Assembly (NCBI RefSeq): GCF_009749405.1
Contig: NZ_WBIQ01000006.1
Location: 62,001 to 126,000, forward strand
Source: Agromyces lapidis
GTDB lineage: Bacteria > Actinomycetota > Actinomycetes > Actinomycetales > Microbacteriaceae
DNA length: 64,000 nucleotides
Direction: 5' to 3'
Shown: one piece after another, positions 6,844 to 15,324 of the stretch
Layout of the letters: each line of letters starts with the position of its first letter
How positions within the stretch are numbered: position 1 is the first letter of the stretch
The notes under the pieces: model-generated
What the model was told of the DNA's origin: nothing
Databases searched by the model: none
Seen by the model: only the letters and a program-made list of their open reading frames with translations
Made by a program: the position numbers and the translations under genes

Positions 6844-9800
6844 GTGTACCTCAAGAGCCTGACGCTCAAGGGCTTCAAGTCCTTCGCACAGCCGACGACC
6901 TTCGCCTTCGAGCCCGGCGTGACGTGCATCGTCGGTCCGAACGGCTCCGGCAAGTCGAACGTCGTCGACGCGCTCGCCTGGGTGATGGGCGAGCAGGGAG
7001 CGAAGACCCTCCGCGGCGGCAAGATGGAGGACGTCATCTTCGCAGGCACCTCCACGCGGGGTCCGCTCGGCCGCGCCGAGGTGAGCCTCACGATCGACAA
7101 CTCCGACGGCGCCCTCCCGATCGAGTACAGCGAGGTCACGATCTCGCGCACGCTGTTCCGCAACGGCACGAGCGAGTACGCGATCAACGGCGACCAGTGC
7201 CGCCTGCTCGACGTGCAGGAGCTGCTCAGCGACTCGGGCCTCGGCAGGGAGATGCACGTCATCGTCGGCCAGGGCCAGCTCGACCAGGTGCTGCGCGCGA
7301 CGCCTGAGGACCGTCGGGGCTTCATCGAGGAGGCCGCGGGCATCCTCAAGCACCGCCGCCGCAAGGAGAAGACGCTCCGCAAGCTCGACGCGATGCAGAC
7401 GAACCTCACACGCCTCTCCGACCTCGCCGGCGAGATCCGGCGCCAGCTGAAGCCGCTCGGCCGGCAGGCCGAGGTCGCCCGCGAGGCCGCGACCATCGCC
7501 GCCGTCGTCCGCGACGCCAAGGCGCGACTGCTCGCCGACGAGGTCGTCGGCCTCCGACGCGCCCTCGAGGAGCACGGGAAGAGCGAGCACGAACGGCACT
7601 CCGAGCGGCTCGTGCTGCAGGAGCGCCTCGAACAGCATCAGGCCAAGGTCACACGGCTCGAGGAGGCGCAGGGCGGCGACGACGTCGACCGGGCCCGTTC
7701 GACGAGCTTCGCGCTCGAGCAGGCGCAGTCGCGCCTGCGCTCGCTCGACTCGCTCGCCCGGCAGCGCATCGCGCTCCTCGAGGGCGCGTCAGACGAATCG
7801 GATGCCGCGCCGAGCGTGACCCGCGAGATGATCGACGGCGCCGTCGCCGAACTCGACGGGCTCCGCGACCGCATCGGCGCAGAAGCATCCGCCCTCGATC
7901 TCGCGCACGAGGCGACCATGCGCACGCGCGCCGAACTCGACTCGGTCGACGAGGGCATCGCGCGGCAGTCGGCGCTCGTCTCCGCGTACGACCTCGAGCT
8001 CTCGAAGCTCGCGGGGCAGGCCGATTCGGCTGCCTCGAAGCTCGCCGCCGTGCGCGGCGAGGTGCTGCGCCACGCCAACGCGCTCGACGCTGCTGCGGGC
8101 CGCCGCGAATCGGCCGCCGCTGCGCTCGCCGAGGCCGAGGCGGCCGCAGGCATGGAGGAGACCGCCGAGACCGATCTCGACGAGGCGTACGAGCTCGCGC
8201 AGGGTGCGGTGTTCGAGGCCGAAGCCGAGATCGAGCGTATCCGCGAGGAACTGCACGGGCGCGAACGCGAGCACGGCGCCCTCAGCGCACGCACCCAGGC
8301 GCTCTCGCTCGCGCTCGACCAGAAGGACGGCTCGGCCGCCCTCGTCGCCGCAGAAGTCCCGGGTGTCCGAGGGCTCCTCGCCGAGTCGATGCAGGTCGAG
8401 CCCGGGTTCGAGGCCGCGATCGCCGCCGCGCTCGGCTCGCTCGCCGACGCCGTGCTCGTCGACGACCGCGACGCCGCCTTCCGCGCGCTCGGCCGCGCCG
8501 AGTCGGGCGAGCTCGGCCGCGTCGCGCTCGCCGTCGCCGAAGCCGGTGGCGAGCCGGTCGCCGCGCCGCCGCTCGACGGGCTCACCGCCGCGGCCGCCGT
8601 CGTCAGCGCCCCGCCGGGAGTGCGAGGGCTGCTCGCCGAGATCTTCATCGCCGACGACCTCGCTGCGGCGCGCGCCGCGGAGCCCGCCCTCGCCGGGGCA
8701 TCCCAGCCGGCGACCGTGATCACCCGCGACGGTACCGTCATCGGCCGCTACGTGGTGCGCGGTGGATCGGGCCGGAAGCAGAGCCGGATCGAACTCATCG
8801 CCGAGCGCGACCGAGCCGCCGCCCGTCTCGAGGAGGTGCGCGGCGAGATCGAGCGCAGTCGTGCGGAGCTCGCCGAGCAGCGACAGCTCGTCGAGGCCGC
8901 CAAGGAGCAGTCGAAGCGCGCGCTCGCCGCGCTCCGCGAGTTCGACGCGCAGCTCGCGCAGCGCACCGAACGGCTGAACCGCGCCCGGGTGCAGGCCGAG
9001 GCGGCCGAGGCCGACTCGGAGCGGCTCCGGCAGACGTCGGCGCACGCCGAGGAGCGGGTCGCCGAGGCCGAGCAGGCGGCGGGCGAGGCGAAGGCCGCGC
9101 TCGAAGCCGCCCGCGCCGTACCGCGCCCGGTGCTCGACGTCTCGGTGCGCGATGCGGCCCTCGCGACCGTCGAATCGGCCAGGGAGGCCGAGGTCGAGGC
9201 GAAGCTCCGGCTCGAGACCGCGAAGGAGCGCGTGCGTGCCGAAGAGGCCCGCATCCGCACGATGGAGGCGCAGTACGACGCCGAGCGGCAGGCCGCGGTC
9301 GAGGCCGCCCGCCGCGCGGTGATCCGCCGGGCGCAGCTCGAGGCGGCGCGGCGCGTGGCCGAGGCGCTGCCGCCCGCGCTCGAATCCGTCGACGCCTCGG
9401 TCGCCGAGGCCCGCGTCGCCCTCGGCCGTGCAGAGGCCGAGCGCTCCAGCCGCAACGAAGAGCTGCAGGCGGTACGCCGCGAGGAGGCCGCGGTGCGGGA
9501 GCGCCTGCACTCGGTCACCGAGGACGTGCACGGGCTCGAACTGCGCATCTACGAGAAGAAGCTGCACGTCGGCGGGCTCGTCGAGCGCGCCGAGTCGGAG
9601 CTCGGCCTCGACGAGCAGGTGCTGATCGCCGAGTACGGCCCCGACGAGCTCATTCCCGCAGAAGACGAGGAGGGCGAGCCGCGGCCGTACCGCAAGGAGG
9701 AGCAGCAGCGACGCCTCGCGGGCGCCGAGCGCAAGCTCGCCCAGCTCGGCCGGGTGAACCCCCTCGCGCTCGAGGAGTTCGCGGCGCTCGAACAGCGCCA

Positions 9801-10362
9801 CCAGTTCCTCAGCGAGCAGCTCACCGATCTCGCGAACACCCGCAAGGACCTGCTCACGATCATCGAGGAGATCGACGGGCGGATGGAGACGATCTTCCGC
9901 AGCGCTTTCGACGACACCAAGGCGGCCTTCGCCGAGGTGTTCCCCGTGCTCTTCCCGGGCGGCACCGGCAGCATCTCGCTGACGAACCCCGACGACATGC
10001 TGACGACCGGCATCGAGGTGAGCGTGAAGCCCGCGGGCAAGAAGATCGAACGGCTCTCGCTGCTCTCGGGCGGCGAGCGCTCGCTCGCGGCGGTCGCGCT
10101 GCTCATGGCGATCTTCAAGGCCCGCCCCAGCCCGTTCTACATCATGGACGAGGTGGAGGCCGCGCTCGACGACGCCAACCTCGGGCGCCTGCTCACGACC
10201 TTCGAGAGCCTGCGCGACGCGAGCCAGCTGATCGTCATCACCCACCAGAAGCGCACCATGGAGATCGCCGACGCCCTCTACGGCGTCTCGATGCGACAGG
10301 ACGGCGTCTCGGCGGTCGTCGGACAGCGCGTTCGCGAGGAGCGCGAGGCGAAGGCGAGCTGA
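6844..10362 (+). CDS. smc: Chromosome segregation protein SMC
   Basis: The 1172-residue core ATPase of the bacterial condensin, which with ScpA and ScpB organises and resolves chromosomes. The Walker A motif GPNGSGKSN is at residues 31-39, the ABC signature LSGGERS starts at 1074, and the Walker B IMDE is at 1100-1103. Long Ala/Glu/Arg-rich coiled coils flank a hinge domain at about residues 480-640. The GTG at 6844 gives the canonical N-terminus MYLKSLTLKGFKSFA. No scpA or scpB is present in the window. Its very long antisense frames are compositional shadows. Confidence 0.98.
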   Translation: MYLKSLTLKGFKSFAQPTTFAFEPGVTCIVGPNGSGKSNVVDALAWVMGEQGAKTLRGGKMEDVIFAGTSTRGPLGRAEVSLTIDNSDGALPIEYSEVTISRTLFRNGTSEYAINGDQCRLLDVQELLSDSGLGREMHVIVGQGQLDQVLRATPEDRRGFIEEAAGILKHRRRKEKTLRKLDAMQTNLTRLSDLAGEIRRQLKPLGRQAEVAREAATIAAVVRDAKARLLADEVVGLRRALEEHGKSEHERHSERLVLQERLEQHQAKVTRLEEAQGGDDVDRARSTSFALEQAQSRLRSLDSLARQRIALLEGASDESDAAPSVTREMIDGAVAELDGLRDRIGAEASALDLAHEATMRTRAELDSVDEGIARQSALVSAYDLELSKLAGQADSAASKLAAVRGEVLRHANALDAAAGRRESAAAALAEAEAAAGMEETAETDLDEAYELAQGAVFEAEAEIERIREELHGREREHGALSARTQALSLALDQKDGSAALVAAEVPGVRGLLAESMQVEPGFEAAIAAALGSLADAVLVDDRDAAFRALGRAESGELGRVALAVAEAGGEPVAAPPLDGLTAAAAVVSAPPGVRGLLAEIFIADDLAAARAAEPALAGASQPATVITRDGTVIGRYVVRGGSGRKQSRIELIAERDRAAARLEEVRGEIERSRAELAEQRQLVEAAKEQSKRALAALREFDAQLAQRTERLNRARVQAEAAEADSERLRQTSAHAEERVAEAEQAAGEAKAALEAARAVPRPVLDVSVRDAALATVESAREAEVEAKLRLETAKERVRAEEARIRTMEAQYDAERQAAVEAARRAVIRRAQLEAARRVAEALPPALESVDASVAEARVALGRAEAERSSRNEELQAVRREEAAVRERLHSVTEDVHGLELRIYEKKLHVGGLVERAESELGLDEQVLIAEYGPDELIPAEDEEGEPRPYRKEEQQRRLAGAERKLAQLGRVNPLALEEFAALEQRHQFLSEQLTDLANTRKDLLTIIEEIDGRMETIFRSAFDDTKAAFAEVFPVLFPGGTGSISLTNPDDMLTTGIEVSVKPAGKKIERLSLLSGGERSLAAVALLMAIFKARPSPFYIMDEVEAALDDANLGRLLTTFESLRDASQLIVITHQKRTMEIADALYGVSMRQDGVSAVVGQRVREEREAKAS

Positions 10363-10402
10363 CGCGTCCGACGAACCGTCGGCGATCCGCGCGATCCGCG
10401 GG

Positions 10403-12064
10403 TCAAGTGAGCCGGCGGTCGTCGGGCTCGACGATCCGGAACCAGCGGAACCCGTACGCGTCCAGGTGCACCTCGATGCGCCCGCGCTCGTCGATCGGGA
10501 AAGCGTCGGCCGCGAACAGGTCGGAGAGCACGGTGCCCGGCGCGACCGGCCCGAGCTCGAGGTGCACGAGCGTCGGCGTCGGTGCGAAGTTGTGCACCGC
10601 GACGAACCGTCCGACATCGGCGGTGATCCGGTGGGCGAGCACCGGGTCCTGTTCGGTGGCCAGTACCTCGAGCTCGCCCCAGCCGATCTCGGGAGAGCTG
10701 CGGTATCGAGTCGCGAGCCGCCTGATGAACGAGAGCAGCGACTCGGGGTCGTGCATCTGCGCCTCGACGTTGACGTGGTCGGGTGAGTACCCGTCGCTCG
10801 GCGGCGAGGCGACGAGCCTCGACGGGGCGGCCCGGGAGAATCCGCCGTTGCGCTCGTCGCTCCACTGCATGGGCGTGCGCACCGCCTGGCGGCCGACCTG
10901 CGCGCCGTTCTCGCCCATGCCGATCTCCTCGCCGTAGAAGAGCACCGGCGTGCCGGGCAGCGAGAAGAGCAGGCTGTAGACGAGTCGGATGCGACGGGGG
11001 TCCCCGTCGAGCATCGTCGGCAGCCTGCGCACGATCCCGCGGTCGTAGACGCGCATCCACTCCTCGGGGGCGAACGCGTCGAATACCTCCGCGCGCTCGA
11101 CCTCGGAGAGCTTGTCGAGCGTGAGCTCGTCGTGGTTGCGCACGAAGTTCGCCCACTGCGCCTCGGGCTCGAGCACCGGCCGCTGTGCGAGTGACTCGGC
11201 GAGCGGGCGTGCATCCGCGCGGGCGAGCGACAGGTAGAGGGCCTGCATGCCGAGGAAGTCGAACTGCATGGTGAGTTCGGCGGCGTCCCCGGAGCGGCCG
11301 AAGTAGTCGAGCTGCTGATCGTAGGGCAGGTTCACCTCGCCGAGCAGTACGGCCTCGCTCGAACGCCGCTGCAGGAATCGGCGCAGATCGCGCAGGAACT
11401 CGTGCGGATCTCCGATGTCGACGCCCTCGGGCGGTTCGATGAGGAATGGGACGGCGTCGACGCGGAACCCCGAGATGCCGAGTTGCAGCCAGAAGCCGAG
11501 CGTACGCGCGATCTCGTCGCGGACGGCGGGGTTCGCGATGTTCAGGTCGGGCTGGTGACGGTAGAAGCTGTGCAGGTAGTACTGGCCGGTGCGCTCGTCG
11601 AGCTCCCAGATCGAGTCCTCCTCGCCCGGGAACACCGCATGCGCCTGCTTGGGCGGGTCGTCGCGCCACACGTACCAGTCGCGGAACGGCGAGGTACGGC
11701 TGCGCCTCGCGGCCGTGAACCACGGATGCCGCTCCGAGGTGTGGTTCATGACGAAGTCGATGATCACGCGCATGCCTCGGTCACGCGCCGTGCGCGTGAA
11801 CTCGGCGACGTCGCCGAGCGAGCCGAGGCGGGGATCGACGCCGAGGAAGTCGGTGATGTCGTACCCGTCGTCGAGGTCGGGGGTCGGCTGGAAGGGCATC
11901 AGCCAGATGCAGGTGACGCCGAGCTCTGCGAGGTGGTCGAGCCGATGGGCGAGTCCCTCGAAGTCGCCGGAGCCGTCGTCGTTCCAGTCCATGTAGGTCT
12001 CGACGTCGAGGCAGTAGATGACCGCGGTCTTCCACCACAGGTCGCTCCGGTCGGTGATCCTCAT
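10403..12064 (-). CDS. GH13 alpha-amylase-family enzyme (trehalose synthase-like)
   Basis: A 553-residue GH13 (alpha/beta)8-barrel enzyme. The catalytic triad is visible: nucleophile Asp203 in GFRVDAVPF, acid/base Glu243 in LLGEVN, and Asp312 in VRNHDEL, with the DFVMNHTSERHPWF region before them. The N-terminus (WWKTAVIYCLDVETYMDWND) resembles trehalose synthase and oligo-1,6-glucosidase subfamilies. There is no maltokinase domain. Its start overlaps the stop of the upstream LLM oxidoreductase by ATGA, so the two are translated together. The exact reaction (maltose-trehalose isomerisation, hydrolysis or transglycosylation) cannot be decided from the sequence. Confidence 0.85.
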   Translation of the reverse strand: MRITDRSDLWWKTAVIYCLDVETYMDWNDDGSGDFEGLAHRLDHLAELGVTCIWLMPFQPTPDLDDGYDITDFLGVDPRLGSLGDVAEFTRTARDRGMRVIIDFVMNHTSERHPWFTAARRSRTSPFRDWYVWRDDPPKQAHAVFPGEEDSIWELDERTGQYYLHSFYRHQPDLNIANPAVRDEIARTLGFWLQLGISGFRVDAVPFLIEPPEGVDIGDPHEFLRDLRRFLQRRSSEAVLLGEVNLPYDQQLDYFGRSGDAAELTMQFDFLGMQALYLSLARADARPLAESLAQRPVLEPEAQWANFVRNHDELTLDKLSEVERAEVFDAFAPEEWMRVYDRGIVRRLPTMLDGDPRRIRLVYSLLFSLPGTPVLFYGEEIGMGENGAQVGRQAVRTPMQWSDERNGGFSRAAPSRLVASPPSDGYSPDHVNVEAQMHDPESLLSFIRRLATRYRSSPEIGWGELEVLATEQDPVLAHRITADVGRFVAVHNFAPTPTLVHLELGPVAPGTVLSDLFAADAFPIDERGRIEVHLDAYGFRWFRIVEPDDRRLT

Positions 12065-13029
12065 GCTGAGACCGCCGCGAGTTCGGGCACGACGCGCTCG
12101 CCGAAGACCTCGATGAACGCCGTCTGCTCGGTGCCGACATGGTGCAGGTGGATCCGGTCGACGCCGAGTTCGGCGATGCGCAGGAGGTGGTCGAGGTGGC
12201 GCGCGGGGTCGGCTGAGGCGAGCAGCGTCCCAGCCACCTGGGCGGCGGTGGCATCGGCGGTTCGGGCGTCGAAGTCCTCAGGCCGATCGAGCTCCCAGGC
12301 GAGGTGCGCCGGAACGAGCCCGTGCCGCCATTGCTCGTGGGCGATCGCGAGCGCCTCGTCGTCGGTGCTCGCCCAGCTGAGGTGCACCTGCACGGCGATC
12401 GGTCCCCGACCGCCGGCGTCGCGATAGGCGTCGATGAACTCTCGCAGCGCCTCGCGCGGCTGATCGACGGTGATCACGCCGTCGGCCCAGCTCGCCGCGG
12501 CGCGTGCGGTGTCGGGGCTCACCGCCGCGGCGAGGAGCGGCGCCGGTACGGCGGGCAGGCTCCACAGCCGGGCGCGGTCGACGCGGATCAGCCCGTCCGC
12601 GGTCACCTCCTCGCCCGCGAGCAGTCGACGCATCACCTCGATCGATTCGAGAAGCCGAGCGTCCCGCTCGTCCTTCGTCGGCCACCGGTCGCCCGTGATG
12701 TGCTCGTTGATCGCCTCGCCGCTGCCGAGCGCGGCCCAGAACCGGCCGGGGTACATCTCGGCGAGGGTGGCGATCTTCTGGGCCGCGACAGCGGGATGGT
12801 ACCGCTGCCCGGGCGCCGTCACGACGCCGATCGAGAACCGGGTGGCCTCGAGGGCGGCGCCGAGCCAGCTCCAGGCGTACCCCGAGTGTCCTTGGCGGAG
12901 GCTCCACGGCGCGAAGTGGTCGCTGCACATCGCCGCGGTGAACCCGGCCCGCTCTGCGCGTTGCACGGCCTCGAGCAGCCGACCGGGGGGCATCTGCTCG
13001 TGCGAGGCGTGGAACCCCACGGAGGTCAT
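12061..13029 (-). CDS. LLM-class flavin-dependent oxidoreductase
   Basis: A 322-residue luciferase-like TIM-barrel protein starting TSVGFHASHEQMPPGRLLEA, with the flavin-binding segments CSDHFAPW and AALGSGEAINEHITG. It resembles the TIGR03885 group of probable non-F420 (FMN-type) LLM oxidoreductases. The start ATG follows AAGGAGCGCTG. It is the first gene of a two-gene operon with the GH13 enzyme, with which it shares a four-base overlap; I recall this pairing from other actinobacteria but know of no established joint function. Confidence 0.8.
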   Translation of the reverse strand: MTSVGFHASHEQMPPGRLLEAVQRAERAGFTAAMCSDHFAPWSLRQGHSGYAWSWLGAALEATRFSIGVVTAPGQRYHPAVAAQKIATLAEMYPGRFWAALGSGEAINEHITGDRWPTKDERDARLLESIEVMRRLLAGEEVTADGLIRVDRARLWSLPAVPAPLLAAAVSPDTARAAASWADGVITVDQPREALREFIDAYRDAGGRGPIAVQVHLSWASTDDEALAIAHEQWRHGLVPAHLAWELDRPEDFDARTADATAAQVAGTLLASADPARHLDHLLRIAELGVDRIHLHHVGTEQTAFIEVFGERVVPELAAVSA

Positions 13030-13134
13030 CAGCGCTCCTTCCGACGTCCAGAGACTCCTCCGAGCGTGCGGTTGCGGGCAACCCCTTGCGGAGCCTCCGG
13101 CCTCCGTGTAACGGCTGCGGAGGAGTCGCCGGCC

Positions 13135-13770
13135 TCAGCCGCCCAGGATGCGACGCTGGACGGGGTCCCGCCGGGAATGTGCGCGGTGGACGCGGAACAC
13201 GCCCCCGAACACGCCGCACCCGACGACGATGAGCAGCGCGCCGATCGATGCCGCCGCGGCGGTGAGCGCGATCTCACTCGGATCGCCGGCGGACATCGGC
13301 TTGAACACGATCGACGCCGACAGAACCCCGAACAGGAGGCTGAGCGATGCGGCCGCGATTCGCCAGACGATGAACGGCTCGAGGATGAAGGTGCGCGCGA
13401 GGACGACGTCGGCGATCGAGCCGCCGGACCCGACGGCGGCGCTCAGCCGATCGGCGAGCGCGACCGAGAGCCTTCGGCCGCTGCGATGCAGACCGAGCAG
13501 CAGCCAGGCCGCGCCGGCGCCGAGCGCGGCGAGGGGGATCGCCGTCACGGCCGCGAACGGGTTCGCGAGTCCGACGGCGCCGACGAGTCCGTACACGAGG
13601 AAGATCGCGATCACGAGCACGAGCGTGGCCGCGATGCCGATGAGCAGTCTCGAGGCGCGGCCGTAGTCGGCGCGCAGCGTCGCGATCTGCCATTCGATCG
13701 ATCCGGTGCCGTCGACCGTCGGCGGGCCGAGGAGCGGCCGGGACTCGGGGAGCACGAATCGGAACGTCAC
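13135..13770 (-). CDS. Four-helix membrane protein of unknown function
   Basis: A 211-residue protein that I do not recognise. It has a polar N-terminus of about 40 residues, then two hydrophobic segments near 42-65 and 70-92, a short charged stretch, and two more near 130-155 and 168-192, and ends in an Arg-rich tail. That arrangement fits four transmembrane helices with both termini in the cytoplasm. It lies between the LLM gene and the divergent ftsY, about 84 bases from the latter. Confidence 0.7.
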   Translation of the reverse strand: MTFRFVLPESRPLLGPPTVDGTGSIEWQIATLRADYGRASRLLIGIAATLVLVIAIFLVYGLVGAVGLANPFAAVTAIPLAALGAGAAWLLLGLHRSGRRLSVALADRLSAAVGSGGSIADVVLARTFILEPFIVWRIAAASLSLLFGVLSASIVFKPMSAGDPSEIALTAAAASIGALLIVVGCGVFGGVFRVHRAHSRRDPVQRRILGG

Positions 13771-13854
13771 GCGCCGAGTCTACGGATCACCGCACCGGCC
13801 GGCCGCCGCGGGCGGCACGCCCGCCGAGACGTCCGCCCCCCGTAGGCTGGAGGC

Positions 13855-14730
13855 ATGGCAGAACGCGCATCCTGGTCGCTCGGCGCGGCCCTTCGCGGGG
13901 TCTTCGGAGCGAAGACGATCGACGACGACACCTGGGACGACCTCGAATCGGCACTCATCCGGGCCGACTTCGGGCCAGCGGTCACCGAGGAGATCGTCGC
14001 GCAGATCCGCGCGCAGGTCGAGCGGTTCAAGACCACCGACCCGAAGGACGTCCAGCGGATGCTCCGGGAGGTCGTCGAGGAGCGCCTCGCCAAGTACGAC
14101 CCCACCCTGAAGCTCACCGAGCGGCCGGCCGTCGTGCTCGTCGTCGGCGTGAACGGCGTCGGCAAGACGACGACGATCGGCAAGTTCGCGCGCTTCCTCC
14201 GCAGTTACGACCGCTCGGTCGTCGTCGGTGCGGCCGACACCTTCCGCGCGGCGGCCGTCGACCAGCTGGCGACCTGGGCCGAGCGCGCGGGCGTCGGCAT
14301 CGTCCGCCCCGAGCGCGAGGGGCAGGATCCGGCCTCGGTCGCCTTCCAGACGGTCGACAAGGCCAAGCAGGACGGCACCGAGATCGTGATCATCGACACC
14401 GCCGGCCGCCTGCACACCAAGGGCGGCCTCATGGACGAGCTCGGCAAGATCCGCCGCGTGGTCGAGAAGCAGGCCCCGATCAGCGAAGTGCTGCTCGTGC
14501 TCGACGCGACGACGGGCCAGAACGGGCTCGCCCAGGCCGAGGCGTTCATCGAGCACGGGGGAGTGACCGGACTCGTGCTCACGAAGCTCGACGGCAGCGC
14601 GAAGGGCGGCTTCGTGCTCGCGGTGCAGGAGAAGACGGGCCTGCCGATCAAGCTCATCGGTCAGGGTGAGGGCATCGGCGACCTCACCGGCTTCACGCCG
14701 CACGTCTTCGCGCAGAAACTCGTCGGTTAG
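13855..14730 (+). CDS. ftsY: Signal recognition particle receptor FtsY
   Basis: The 291-residue GTPase that receives ribosome-nascent chain-SRP complexes at the membrane. It has the NG domain: the four-helix N domain at 1-85, G1 GVNGVGKTTT with Lys104, the DTAGRLHT motif, and TKLDGSAKGG near the end. The acidic N-terminal A domain found in E. coli FtsY is missing; the protein begins almost directly with the N domain (ERASWSLGAALRGVF), so membrane attachment must rest on the short amphipathic N-terminus. Its partner Ffh is encoded 600 bases downstream. Confidence 0.97.
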   Translation: MAERASWSLGAALRGVFGAKTIDDDTWDDLESALIRADFGPAVTEEIVAQIRAQVERFKTTDPKDVQRMLREVVEERLAKYDPTLKLTERPAVVLVVGVNGVGKTTTIGKFARFLRSYDRSVVVGAADTFRAAAVDQLATWAERAGVGIVRPEREGQDPASVAFQTVDKAKQDGTEIVIIDTAGRLHTKGGLMDELGKIRRVVEKQAPISEVLLVLDATTGQNGLAQAEAFIEHGGVTGLVLTKLDGSAKGGFVLAVQEKTGLPIKLIGQGEGIGDLTGFTPHVFAQKLVG

Positions 14731-14739
14731 GAGCATCCC

Positions 14740-15228
14740 ATGTCGATCGAACACGACTACTTCGGCCTCGTCGGCGACTACTGGTCCGAGACGTTCGAGT
14801 ACGCCGACCAGCGCGTCGAGGTCGTGCTCGACGCCGACGCCGACCTCGTGTCGCTGCCGTCGCTCGACGTCGCCTCGTCGCTCGTCGGCGAGCTCGAGCT
14901 CGTCGACGACGAGCTCCGTCAGGCCTTCGTCAGCCAGCTCGACACCAAGAGCTCGCCGATCGTGCGCTACCTCGACGTCGTGCTCGACCCCGAGCTCGAG
15001 CAGGCCGAAGACATCGAGGCGGCGATCGGCCGCGACTCGGGCGACCGGCAGGTCGACGCGCTGCGCTCGCTGAGCCTCGTGCGCGTCGACCTCCGTCCCG
15101 ACGCCGACGAGCCCGGCGACGCCTTCGCCGAGTTCGAGTACGCGCTCGCCCCCGACGACACCGACGAGCGACTCGTGGCGTCGATCGACCTCGAGCGCGA
15201 GATCGTCGACGTCCGTTTCGAAGGCTGA
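14740..15228 (+). CDS. DUF2004-like protein
   Basis: A 162-residue acidic protein (MSIEHDYFGLVGDYWSETFE) with no transmembrane segment or catalytic motif that I can see. Small acidic proteins of the DUF2004 family lie between ftsY and ffh in Microbacteriaceae, and this one fits by position, length and sequence style; the assignment is from memory. It starts ten bases after the ftsY stop behind a GGAG site and is probably cotranscribed with it. Function unknown. Confidence 0.7.
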   Translation: MSIEHDYFGLVGDYWSETFEYADQRVEVVLDADADLVSLPSLDVASSLVGELELVDDELRQAFVSQLDTKSSPIVRYLDVVLDPELEQAEDIEAAIGRDSGDRQVDALRSLSLVRVDLRPDADEPGDAFAEFEYALAPDDTDERLVASIDLEREIVDVRFEG

Positions 15229-15324
15229 GCGGGCACCCGAGCGCGCCGCGGCGCGCAGACCGGGGGCGCGGTTCGCCCCGGCGAAGCGGAGAGGCATCCG
15301 ACCTCGCTTAGAATCGAAGGCACC

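Noticed and set aside
7638-11214. Very long antisense reading frames opposite smc and across into the GH13 gene
   Set aside because: High GC leaves few stops in alternative frames; the proteins are Ser/Arg/Ala-rich, show no domain, and smc and the GH13 gene are unambiguous.
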